10,820 nucleotides of DNA from JBGQDM01 sp041495845. GTDB taxonomy: Bacteria; Acidobacteriota; Terriglobia; Terriglobales; Acidobacteriaceae. Positions 1-6,080 of this stretch are shown in pieces. The stretch covers positions 1 to 10,820 of the forward strand of contig JBGQDM010000103.1 in the NCBI GenBank assembly GCA_041495845.1, in the 5' to 3' direction. The number at the start of each line of letters is the position of its first letter. The first letter of the stretch is position 1. The notes under the pieces were generated by a model that was not told where the DNA came from, made no database searches, and saw only the letters and a list, made by a program, of their open reading frames with translations. Made by a program: the position numbers and the translations under genes.

Positions 1-1
1 C

Positions 2-1105
2 GACCAAGTCAATCACTTTGACAGCGAGACCATTGACCTACTCACTCTGTTTTCCACCCAGGCCTCGATGGCGCTGCAGAATGTCCGCCTCTACAACCTG
101 GAACAACGCCGGGCCGCCCAGTTGGAGACCATCAACGCCATTGCCAAACAGGCAACCGCTGTGCTCGATCTGCCGGCGTTGCTGCACAAGGTCTGCACTC
201 TGGTAAAAGACTCGTTCGCCGTGGACCACGCCTGCATTCTGCTCTCCGAAGAGAATGAACTCGTGCTCCGCGCCCAGGCGGGCAGGTTGAACCTCCGGCT
301 CAAAGAGGGCGAAAAACTAGAGTGTGGCGCCGCAGGCTGCAGAGCGCTCTTCGGAGAGCGCCCCGCCGTGCATCGTGCCAATGAAACTTGCCCGGAGAAT
401 GAACGGTTGTTCGATGACACCCATTTGCAACTCTGCGTCCCCATGATTTCCTACGGCCAGATGGTGGGCGTGCTCGGTCTCGGCAACGCTCGCGCCGGGG
501 CGCTGGCGGGGCTGGACACTGCCGTACTGGAGTCCGTCGCCGATATCTGCGCCACTGCCATCCAGAACGCCCACTATGTTAACCGGGTCAAGCAACTTGC
601 CTACCTCGATGGCCTAACTGGCATTTTCAACCGCCGCTTCTTCGAGATGCGCATTGCCGAGGAACTGGAGCGCGCCCGCCGCTTCGGGCACGAGATGGCC
701 GTCATCCTGCTCGACATCGATTACTTCAAGCGCTTGAACGACGACTTCGGGCACCAACTGGGCGATGAGGTCCTGCGCCAGATTTCTTCCCTGATTTCCA
801 GCCAGTTGCGCAAGATTGATGTGGTGTGCCGCTATGGCGGCGAGGAATTTGTGGTGCTGTTGTCGCAGATCCATTCCGAGCAGGCGGAAGCTGTGGCCGA
901 AAAACTTCGCCGGGCGGTAGCGCAGTGGACTTTTCCGGGAGTGCCGCGCCAGGTCACCGCCAGCGCCGGCATCGCGCTCTTCCCCCACAACGGCGTTTCC
1001 CGGGATGCGGTAGTCGAAGCGGCGGACAAGGCCCTCTATGCCGCCAAGCAAGCCGGCCGCAACCGCGTTGCCCTGGCCCCGCGGGCCGAAGGCGCAGGCG
1101 CCTGA
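2..1105 (+). CDS. GAF-GAF-GGDEF diguanylate cyclase, 5' partial
   Basis: The frame is open from base 2 and ends at TGA 1103-1105, giving 367 residues; the start is upstream of the window, so the ATG at 68 is internal. The first ~28 residues (FDSETIDLLTLFSTQASMAL) look like the closing helix of one GAF domain. A linker helix and a second, complete GAF domain follow (about residues 43-188), then a GGDEF domain (about 197-360) containing DGLTGIFNRR, the metal-site segment LLDIDYFKRLNDDFGH and the signature GGEEF at nt 836-850. By family knowledge this makes cyclic di-GMP from two GTP. An RxxD motif (RKID, nt 809-820) lies five residues before GGEEF, the position of the product-inhibition I-site, so an active, feedback-inhibited enzyme is expected. 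No membrane segment is visible in the part seen. The GAF ligand cannot be told. The gene converges on the sigma operon. Confidence 0.93.
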   Translation, partial: DQVNHFDSETIDLLTLFSTQASMALQNVRLYNLEQRRAAQLETINAIAKQATAVLDLPALLHKVCTLVKDSFAVDHACILLSEENELVLRAQAGRLNLRLKEGEKLECGAAGCRALFGERPAVHRANETCPENERLFDDTHLQLCVPMISYGQMVGVLGLGNARAGALAGLDTAVLESVADICATAIQNAHYVNRVKQLAYLDGLTGIFNRRFFEMRIAEELERARRFGHEMAVILLDIDYFKRLNDDFGHQLGDEVLRQISSLISSQLRKIDVVCRYGGEEFVVLLSQIHSEQAEAVAEKLRRAVAQWTFPGVPRQVTASAGIALFPHNGVSRDAVVEAADKALYAAKQAGRNRVALAPRAEGAGA

Positions 1106-1150
1106 GGCGAGGCCGCCTGGGCCTGCGCAACCTGTGTTCGCCCCGCGAAC
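1091..1150. terminator. Hairpins in convergent intergenic gap, possible terminator
   Basis: GCGCAGGC at 1092-1099 is matched by its reverse complement GCCTGCGC at 1121-1128. The cyclase stop codon lies in the intervening part, which can form a smaller AGGCG/CGCCT stem. A second hairpin, GTTCGC-CCC-GCGAAC, spans 1136-1150. Both sit between two convergent genes, where a bidirectional terminator would be expected. Neither is followed by a T-run on either strand, so classic intrinsic termination is not supported. Confidence 0.3.
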
Positions 1151-1172
1151 GAGCGCAGTTAGCCGCGACCCT

Positions 1173-2276
1173 CTAGATAAAATCGCAGGCTCTCCACTTC
1201 AGCCCGTCCAGCTTCTTCTGCAGTTCGGGCAGCGTCTTCTCATTCAATTCCTTTTGCAGTGACTTCAGCTGCCGTTGCAACTCGCTGGATTCCCACACCT
1301 TGCGCGTCTTCTCCCACGTCTGCCGCTGCTCATCGAGCGCCTTCTGCAACGGAACGCTGGTCCACTCTTCCATCGCCTCCCCGGCATCGCTGAGGGCGTC
1401 GGAGACATCCTCCTGCAGTTCAGCCAGATCCCCCGCAGGGACCCCGAGCATGGACTGCTTGCGCTCCGGCAGCGCGATGGTAAGGGTCTGCTCGCGCTTG
1501 TCGCGCACCAGCGCAATCGAAGACTTACCCGCTTTCAACGTCCGCAGCGCCCGGGAGAAGTCGCTGGTGTCATCAATTTTTTCGTCATTGATGCGCACAA
1601 TCACATCGCCGGCACGCATCCCGGCCTGGTCGGCGCGGCTGCCTTTGTCCACCGAACGCACCAGCACTCCACGCCCGCTCTTGACTCCGAAAAATTCTCC
1701 CAGTTGTGCGGTCAGGTTTTCCACCATCAGGCCGCTGCGCATGGAGGAATGCACCACCACCACGGAGCCGGGAAATTCCATCTCCGGAAGCGAGGGCATG
1801 ACGGTCACCTTGGGCATTTCCATTCCCCAGGTATGCTCCGTTCCCTTCCACGACCAGGCTTTGGTGCGGTCACCGAGTTCCACCTTGAATGTCTGGGCCT
1901 GGCCGTCCCTCGAGATGGCTAAAGTGACGGTCCGTCCCGGCGGCGTCTCCCGAATCAAGCGTCGCAGTTGCGGCCCGCTCTCAATGTTGGTTCCGTTCAT
2001 ACTCAGGATCACGTCCTGCGGCTTAAGCCCAGCTTTGCCCGCGGGCGAGTCCTGATCCACCACCAGCACTTCCACGCCACGTTCTTCTTTGAGCTTGAGC
2101 GCGCTCAGGCGCTCCTGCGTCACTTCGTTGATGTCCACACCCAAGTAGGCGCCCGTTCCCTGATCGTCACCGCCGAAGAACACACCCTCGCTGGAGAAAA
2201 CGAGTTGGTTGGCTGCCCGGGCTGGTTGCCGCGACAACGCCAGGAACAAAAACGCAAACAATATCCGGTAAAACAT
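1173..2276 (-). CDS. Exported two-PDZ protein with C-terminal coiled coil, no protease domain
   Basis: A 367-residue protein. ATG at 2276 is preceded by a strong GGGAGGG Shine-Dalgarno sequence. Residues 1-21 form a signal peptide ending in ARA. Two PDZ domains follow: about 43-136 (VLVVDQDSPAGKAGLKPQDV) and about 183-271 (VDKGSRADQAGMRAGDVIVR). Residues ~283-360 are Glu/Lys/Gln/Leu-rich and look like a long helix or coiled coil. In HtrA/DegS-type proteins such PDZ domains follow a trypsin-like domain. Here none precedes them and no His-Asp-Ser triad region exists, so the protein should bind peptides rather than cut them. It is the last gene of the sigma operon, 52 bp after the DUF4097 gene. 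A role as periplasmic sensor or scaffold for the anti-sigma pathway is inference from gene order and from the DegS paradigm. Confidence 0.88.
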   Translation of the reverse strand: MFYRILFAFLFLALSRQPARAANQLVFSSEGVFFGGDDQGTGAYLGVDINEVTQERLSALKLKEERGVEVLVVDQDSPAGKAGLKPQDVILSMNGTNIESGPQLRRLIRETPPGRTVTLAISRDGQAQTFKVELGDRTKAWSWKGTEHTWGMEMPKVTVMPSLPEMEFPGSVVVVHSSMRSGLMVENLTAQLGEFFGVKSGRGVLVRSVDKGSRADQAGMRAGDVIVRINDEKIDDTSDFSRALRTLKAGKSSIALVRDKREQTLTIALPERKQSMLGVPAGDLAELQEDVSDALSDAGEAMEEWTSVPLQKALDEQRQTWEKTRKVWESSELQRQLKSLQKELNEKTLPELQKKLDGLKWRACDFI

Positions 2277-2328
2277 ATGCCCTCCCTGAATCAGCCGGTA
2301 TCACCGACCAGCCTGGAGTGAAACAACC

Positions 2329-3537
2329 CTAGCGGCGTGCCGATTCGGTGACGCGCCGGAATTCGATATTGCCGGTTGTCGTATGCACTTTTAGCAGTGG
2401 CCCGCCGCCGTTCACCCGGCCTTCCGCGGTGAAACTGCGCGCGCCCCAATCCCCGCCTTCCGACACCACCTTGATCTCTGAAAATTCTGAGCTGATACGA
2501 TGCCCGCTGGCGACTTCGATGGCTGCCCGCACCGTAACGCGCACATCCGGCGCCATGTACACAATGATGTCGCCGGCCGGCGTTTCCAGTTCCGAGTCGG
2601 AGCGCAACGACCCGCTCACCAGCTGCGCCGTAATGCCGCCACCGCCGGTCTGCGCGTGGATGCCATCCACGATGCGACCCAGGTCGAGCATGCCCGCGCC
2701 CGTCTCCGCTCGCACCGGCCCGTTGGACGAGGCCACACGAATCGAGCCGCCACCCGTATCCACTTCCACTCCACCCTGCACATCGCCAATCTCGATGGTG
2801 CCGCCGCCGGTCGAAGCACGCATCTGGCCGTTGCACTTTTTGGCGTGAATGTTGCCGCCGCCCGTCTTGATGCTCACGCTCCCGCCCGCAGCCATCAGGC
2901 GCACGTTACCGCCGCCGGTTTCAATTTCCGCTGAACTCCCCACCTCGCCGAGATCAATATTCCCGCCACCGGTGGAGACTTTGAGCACACCCCCAGCCCG
3001 GTGCACGTCGACATTGCCACCGCTCGTTCCCACGTTTACGTTGCCGCCGATTACGCCCATGTGAACATTGCCGCCGCCGCTTTGCGCTTCCACCCGCCCC
3101 GCGACATCTGTTACCGCCAGATCTCCGCCCTTGCTCTCAATCACCACCGCTTCCAGCGTATGCGGGACTTGCAAGGTGGCTTCTCCGGAATATTTGCGCG
3201 GTCGCGAACCCATCCATTCGCCCGAAATTACGGATTCTTCACCACGGCTGTTGGCCGCGACGCGAAAATGCGCGAAAATGCTCCGCGCTTCCGCTTCCGA
3301 ACTCACATAGATCCGGCTGCGTACGGTGTAGCTGATGTTCGGCGCGTTACCGCCCTGGACCCGCACTCCGCCCGATGCGATCTTCACCAGCAACTGGCGC
3401 CCCGCCGGCAATGTACCCACCACTTCCTGCACCCACGAATTTCCGTCGCGATAAATGCGCGTCTGTTCGGCCCACGCCGACGCGGCGAGCAGAACCCCCA
3501 GCCCCAGCGTTCCGGCAATTTGTCTGAACCTTCTCAA
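2329..3537 (-). CDS. Exported DUF4097-family repeat protein (putative adhesin-like beta-helix)
   Basis: The reading frame ends with TAG at 2329. Two TTG starts are plausible. TTG at 3567 overlaps the anti-sigma stop by 8 bp but has no good ribosome site. TTG at 3537 has GGGGAGG at 3545-3551 with a 7-nt spacer and leaves a compact signal peptide (arginines, then IAGTLGLGVLLAASAWA), so 402 residues from 3537 is preferred. A ~125-residue beta-rich region follows, then nine consecutive 18-residue repeats (nt 3081 to 2596) of the type TGGGNIxL....G..V.V., and a C-terminal DUF4097-like part ending TTTGNIEFRRV. This repeat pattern is typical of DUF4097, predicted to be a right-handed beta-helix or solenoid at the cell surface or in the periplasm; the biochemical role is not established. 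It lies between the anti-sigma and PDZ genes and is probably co-transcribed with both. Confidence 0.88.
   Translation of the reverse strand: MRRFRQIAGTLGLGVLLAASAWAEQTRIYRDGNSWVQEVVGTLPAGRQLLVKIASGGVRVQGGNAPNISYTVRSRIYVSSEAEARSIFAHFRVAANSRGEESVISGEWMGSRPRKYSGEATLQVPHTLEAVVIESKGGDLAVTDVAGRVEAQSGGGNVHMGVIGGNVNVGTSGGNVDVHRAGGVLKVSTGGGNIDLGEVGSSAEIETGGGNVRLMAAGGSVSIKTGGGNIHAKKCNGQMRASTGGGTIEIGDVQGGVEVDTGGGSIRVASSNGPVRAETGAGMLDLGRIVDGIHAQTGGGGITAQLVSGSLRSDSELETPAGDIIVYMAPDVRVTVRAAIEVASGHRISSEFSEIKVVSEGGDWGARSFTAEGRVNGGGPLLKVHTTTGNIEFRRVTESARR
2596..3081 (-). repeat. Nine in-frame 54-bp coding repeats (18-residue TGGGN units)
   Basis: Inside the DUF4097 gene, nine units of exactly 18 codons follow each other without gaps. 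Examples are TGGGNIDLGEVGSSAEIE and TGGGNVRLMAAGGSVSIK. The glycine triplet, the residue after N, and alternating hydrophobic positions are kept, while other positions vary. The divergence of the DNA shows an old protein repeat rather than a recent duplication. Confidence 0.9.
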
Positions 3538-3559
3538 GTCTCTGCCTCCCCGTCTCAAC

Positions 3560-4492
3560 TCAATCAATTTCCGGCAACTGCGCCAAAGCGCTACGCGCCT
3601 GGGTGCGAATGAACTGGCTCTGGTCGCTTTCCGCCAGCCGCTGTAACACTACGCGCACGCTGCCATCGGCCTTCACCGGCTCCAGCAGATGCAACGCCTG
3701 CACCCGCACCCCCGGATTGCCATCGTTCAGCAACGCATCCAGCACCGCGTTGCGCACGCGCACATCGTCCTTCACGTACGACCCCAACCCTTCCAGCGCC
3801 TTCAGCCGCACCCCGGGGTTGTTGTCGTAGCGCAGCGCATAGACCAGCGCCTCACGCACCCGCACATCGTTCGGCTGCAGCGTCAGCAGATCAATCGAAT
3901 CGACCCGCACACCGGAGTTGTAATTGTTGCGCGCTGCGAACAGCAACAACTGCTGAATACGCTGATCGCTGACCGCACCCTCTTCGCGATGACTGGTCAC
4001 CGTGTCGTACTGAATGCTCACGCGGTCGGAGCTGGGATCTTTCGTTACCGAACGGATGCCGCTGATACTGGCCTGGTCAGGCGGCAGACCACCCGACGAC
4101 CCCAGCGTAGGCTCGGCTTGTCCATGCATGAAATACATGGCGCCCACGCCACCGCCGAAGCCCACCATCACCAGCACCATGGCCAGCGCAGGAGAAAAAC
4201 GAATCTGCCGCAGCCAGGCGCCCGGATCAAACACAAAGCGCTGCCAGAAGCCGCCCTGCTCCGTGGTTTCCAGCGCTTCCTGCAGACGCATGCGCGCCGC
4301 CGTCAGCAGATTGGGCGTGGGCTGCACCACCGGTGCCGCCGCCAACGCCTGTTGGAACTCGCGCCCCGACTCCACTTCCGCCGCGCATCCGGCACAACGC
4401 GCCACGTGCTGCTCGAACTCATAGCGGCTGTCGTCCGCGAGTTCCTCGTAGAGATACAGAATTACGTTTTGTCGTACCCATTCACATTTCAT
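3560..4492 (-). CDS. Zinc-finger anti-sigma factor with periplasmic HEAT repeats
   Basis: A 310-residue protein starting 4 bp after the sigma stop codon, so translation is probably coupled. The N-terminal part holds the ZAS/zf-HC2 pattern: Cys3, then His29-x3-Cys33-x2-Cys36 (HVARCAGC). In this family these residues bind zinc in the cytoplasmic domain that clamps the ECF sigma factor. A membrane-spanning stretch is seen at about 100-121 (PALAMVLVMVGFGGGVGAMY). After a linker, residues ~175-310 form HEAT-like repeats with a period of about 33-34 residues, marked by SGVRVDS, NPGVRLKAL, NPGVRVQAL and a final FIRTQAR. A helical solenoid of this type usually binds protein partners. Known: such proteins hold the sigma factor until a signal releases it. 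Inferred: the solenoid faces the periplasm and senses a partner, possibly one of the two exported products encoded downstream. Confidence 0.9.
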   Translation of the reverse strand: MKCEWVRQNVILYLYEELADDSRYEFEQHVARCAGCAAEVESGREFQQALAAAPVVQPTPNLLTAARMRLQEALETTEQGGFWQRFVFDPGAWLRQIRFSPALAMVLVMVGFGGGVGAMYFMHGQAEPTLGSSGGLPPDQASISGIRSVTKDPSSDRVSIQYDTVTSHREEGAVSDQRIQQLLLFAARNNYNSGVRVDSIDLLTLQPNDVRVREALVYALRYDNNPGVRLKALEGLGSYVKDDVRVRNAVLDALLNDGNPGVRVQALHLLEPVKADGSVRVVLQRLAESDQSQFIRTQARSALAQLPEID

Positions 4493-4496
4493 CGCT

Positions 4497-5093
4497 TCAC
4501 CGCATGTCCGCCAGCGCTCCCCGCAGTCTCTGCGTGGCGCGAAACAACGTGTTCTTGGCGGTTTCCTCTGTCGTATTCAGCATTTCCCCCACGGTACGCA
4601 GCTTCAGCCCGTGGTAGTGTTTCAATTCAAAAACCATGCGCTCGCGCGGGGTGAGCCGGTCCAGCGCACCGTTAATCCGCGCTCCCAGTTCCCGCCGCAA
4701 CAAGTCGCGCTCCGGACTTGCACCGGGCCGCCGGTCAGGGGTCTGGTCCAGCAGGTCAAACTCTCCACCTTCGGAATCGCGTCCGACCGGCGCATCTTCT
4801 TTGCGCACCCGCCGCCGGCGCAGATGATCGAGACACAAATTGGTCACGATGCGGTAAATCCAGGTATAGAACGAGCACTCAAAGCGGAAGTTGGCAACGT
4901 TCTTGTAGGCCTTGAGAAACGCTTCCTGGTAGATGTCCTGCGCGTCCTGCTCGGAACCGGTCAGGTGAAGCGCCAGCCGCAACACGGCGTGGTCGTACTG
5001 GCGCACCAGTTCCTCGAAGGCAGCGCGGTTGCCGCGCTGCGCCTCGCGCACGAGCAGCGTATCGTCAATACGGCTCAGGGTATTCCCCGCCAT
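4497..5093 (-). CDS. ECF-type RNA polymerase sigma factor (RpoE-like, sigma-70 family)
   Basis: From ATG 5093 the product has 198 residues, the usual ECF size. Region 2 spans about residues 25-93, with DAQDIYQEAFLKAY and TWIYRIVTNLCLDHLRRRR for -10 recognition and core binding. Region 4 spans about 137-190, with LTPRERMVFELKHYHGLKL and a helix-turn-helix around VGEMLNTTEETAKNTLFRA. There is no region 1.1 or 3, as expected for ECF factors. The frame stays open to an ATG at 5198, but those 35 extra residues (Pro/Gly/Trp/Ser-rich) do not resemble sigma N-termini, so 5093 is preferred; neither start has a strong ribosome site. The stop is 4 bp before the anti-sigma ATG, the standard sigma/anti-sigma pair arrangement. 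The sequence alone does not reveal its regulon. Confidence 0.92.
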   Translation of the reverse strand: MAGNTLSRIDDTLLVREAQRGNRAAFEELVRQYDHAVLRLALHLTGSEQDAQDIYQEAFLKAYKNVANFRFECSFYTWIYRIVTNLCLDHLRRRRVRKEDAPVGRDSEGGEFDLLDQTPDRRPGASPERDLLRRELGARINGALDRLTPRERMVFELKHYHGLKLRTVGEMLNTTEETAKNTLFRATQRLRGALADMR

Positions 5094-5219
5094 GCTGCCC
5101 CGACCCTTCGGGCCACCTGACTGACCTGTCACGCGCGGCCCGCTAGCCACGCGGCTTCCGCTCCCACCCCACGGCCATGTCCAAGTCTGTGCCGGCATAA
5201 TGCTTCGGGCCCGTCCTCG

Positions 5220-5255
5220 GCAAACCTATTCGCCAAGAAACCTGTGCCGGTTTGC
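5220..5255 (-). promoter_or_regulatory. Inverted repeats in the sigma-operon leader
   Basis: GCAAACC at 5220-5226 and GGTTTGC at 5249-5255 are a perfect 7-bp inverted pair. A competing 5-bp hairpin, AAACC-TGTGCC-GGTTT, uses 5238-5253. A diverged third copy, CTGGTTTGGA, follows at 5256-5265. All lie between the predicted transcription start and the sigma ATG, so mutually exclusive RNA folds, or a protein-binding site, are possible. Function is unknown. Confidence 0.35.
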
Positions 5256-5293
5256 ACTGGTTTGGACGAAGAAAACACCCGCCGGTGAGCAGA

Positions 5294-5321
5294 ATTATAG
5301 GGGTTTTACCGTCTGGAACAA
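5294..5321 (-). promoter_or_regulatory. Candidate sigma-70 promoter of the ECF operon
   Basis: On the minus strand a perfect TATAAT lies at 5299-5294. TTGTTC, 3 of 6 matches to TTGACA, lies 16 bp upstream at 5321-5316. The predicted transcription start is near 5287, giving a leader of about 190 nt to ATG 5093. The -10 is convincing and the -35 is weak. It suggests basal transcription by the housekeeping sigma factor, with autoregulation not excluded. Confidence 0.5.
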
Positions 5322-5435
5322 ATCTTGCTGGGACGAAAGAAAGGCAGGTCCACACGCGGAAACTGCCCCTTTCTCCCACCGGCTGCCCACTTGAGGGTGG
5401 ACTGCCGTCAGATCACGAGCCACCACTTCAGAGCA

Positions 5436-5463
5436 GGGGCTAGGCTCACCGCGGTGAGGCCCC
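5436..5463. terminator. Palindromic hairpin downstream of rplI, possible terminator
   Basis: CTCACCGCGGTGAG at 5445-5458 is a perfect 14-bp palindrome. It is flanked by GGGGC (5436-5440) and GCCCC (5459-5463), which can extend the stem across a 4-nt TAGG bulge. It begins 20 bp after the rplI stop in the transcription direction, where the cluster should end. No T-run follows, so it may be a Rho-dependent stop, an mRNA 3'-end stabiliser or a dyad for a DNA-binding protein. The rest of 5094-5483, apart from the promoter and leader described separately, shows no supported gene. Confidence 0.4.
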
Positions 5464-5483
5464 GGCCCCATCCTGCCACCGCA

Positions 5484-5939
5484 TTACTCGCTCACAACCT
5501 CTTTTTCGACGACCACTTTCAGGTGCGCGGTCACTTCCCGATGCAACTTCACCGGCACCGTGAAATCACCCACCGTCTTCAACGGCTCGTGCAACTGGAT
5601 CTTGCGGCGATCGATGTTGAAGCCCTTCTTCTCCAGCTGCGCGGCAATGTCCGAGGCAGTCACCGACCCGAAGAGTTGATCGTGCTCGCCCGAGCGGCGT
5701 ACGAAGGTCACGGACACGTCATCAAACTGTTTGGCCAGCGCCTCGGCATCGGCCTTGTCGTGGGCATAGCGCCGCACCGCGGCCGCCTTCATCTGCTCGA
5801 CCACTTTCTTGTTGGCCGTCGTGGCCTCAATGGCCAGCTTCCGCGGCAATAGATAATTGCGGCCATAGCCCTCCGCGACCTTCACCACCTCGCCGCGCGC
5901 GCCGAGCTTGACCACATCTTCCTTCAGAATGACTTCCAT
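5484..5939 (-). CDS. rplI: Ribosomal protein bL9
   Basis: A 151-residue protein, the normal bL9 length. The N-terminal rRNA-binding lobe begins MEVILKEDVVKLGARGEVVK and includes GYGRNYLLPRKLA at about 24-36. A charged connecting helix (about 41-75) follows, then the C-terminal lobe with the QLFGSVTASDIAAQLEKKG segment and the VPVKLHREVTAHLKV strand. ATG 5939 has GGAG six bases upstream. bL9 binds 23S rRNA at the base of the L1 stalk and supports translation fidelity. It is the last gene of the rpsF-rpsR-rplI set. dnaB, which often follows rplI in bacteria, is not here. Confidence 0.97.
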   Translation of the reverse strand: MEVILKEDVVKLGARGEVVKVAEGYGRNYLLPRKLAIEATTANKKVVEQMKAAAVRRYAHDKADAEALAKQFDDVSVTFVRRSGEHDQLFGSVTASDIAAQLEKKGFNIDRRKIQLHEPLKTVGDFTVPVKLHREVTAHLKVVVEKEVVSE

Positions 5940-5960
5940 GTCTCACTCCGATCTTTCCTG

Positions 5961-6005
5961 ATTCGACCCGACTTGATTCGGCCGGACTTAATTCGGCCCG
6001 ATTGC
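5961..6005 (-). repeat. Three tandem 15-bp repeats in the rpsR-rplI gap
   Basis: On the plus strand the units are ATTCGACCCGACTTG (5961-5975), ATTCGGCCGGACTTA (5976-5990) and ATTCGGCCCGATTGC (5991-6005). They differ at a few positions each and abut exactly. They end 21 bp before the rplI start on the coding strand. They appear to be a small noncoding minisatellite and have no assigned role. Confidence 0.75.
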
Positions 6006-6021
6006 TGTCACCCTCCGCATC

Positions 6022-6076
6022 GCTGCCAGGACCACGGGCATCGCCCCGCGGAGTTACATCGGTCTCCGCTGGCAGC
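6022..6076 (-). promoter_or_regulatory. Possible structured RNA element between rpsR and rplI
   Basis: In the mRNA strand GCTGCCAG (6076-6069) pairs perfectly with CTGGCAGC (6029-6022). Inside this 8-bp helix are two smaller helices: CGGAG/CTCCG closing the loop ACCGATGTAA, and GGGC/GCCC closing a GAT loop. Together they make a three-way-junction shape. An alternative inner pairing, GACC/GGTC, is also possible. It begins 4 nt after the rpsR stop. Pairings were found by eye and no energy was calculated. A ribosomal-protein or translational control element is a reasonable guess. Confidence 0.4.
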
Positions 6077-6080
6077 CGTC

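Noticed and set aside
1275..2055. Two overlapping plus-strand open frames
   Set aside because: Both are shadows of the PDZ gene, with no ribosome site or motif.
2596..3081. Regular ~54-bp spacing that might suggest a CRISPR array
   Set aside because: The periodicity is in codons of an intact gene, the unit sequences diverge, and no unique spacers alternate with identical repeats.
3689..4654. Long plus-strand open frame of 321 codons
   Set aside because: Antisense to the anti-sigma and sigma genes. The His/Arg/Gln-rich product without domain signals is what the complement of GC-rich coding DNA gives.
5094..5198. N-terminal extension of the sigma factor to ATG 5198
   Set aside because: The 35 extra residues are Pro/Gly/Trp/Ser-rich and unlike sigma N-termini; ATG 5093 gives the normal ECF length. 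Not completely excluded.
5353..5374. GAAA/TTTC pairing near 5360 as an rplI terminator
   Set aside because: Only four to five A/T-rich pairs with a bulge and no T-run; weaker than the palindrome at 5436-5463.
5143..5379. Minus-strand open frame of 78 codons upstream of the sigma gene
   Set aside because: Covers the TATAAT promoter and leader, has no recognisable features, and overlaps the sigma start in another frame.
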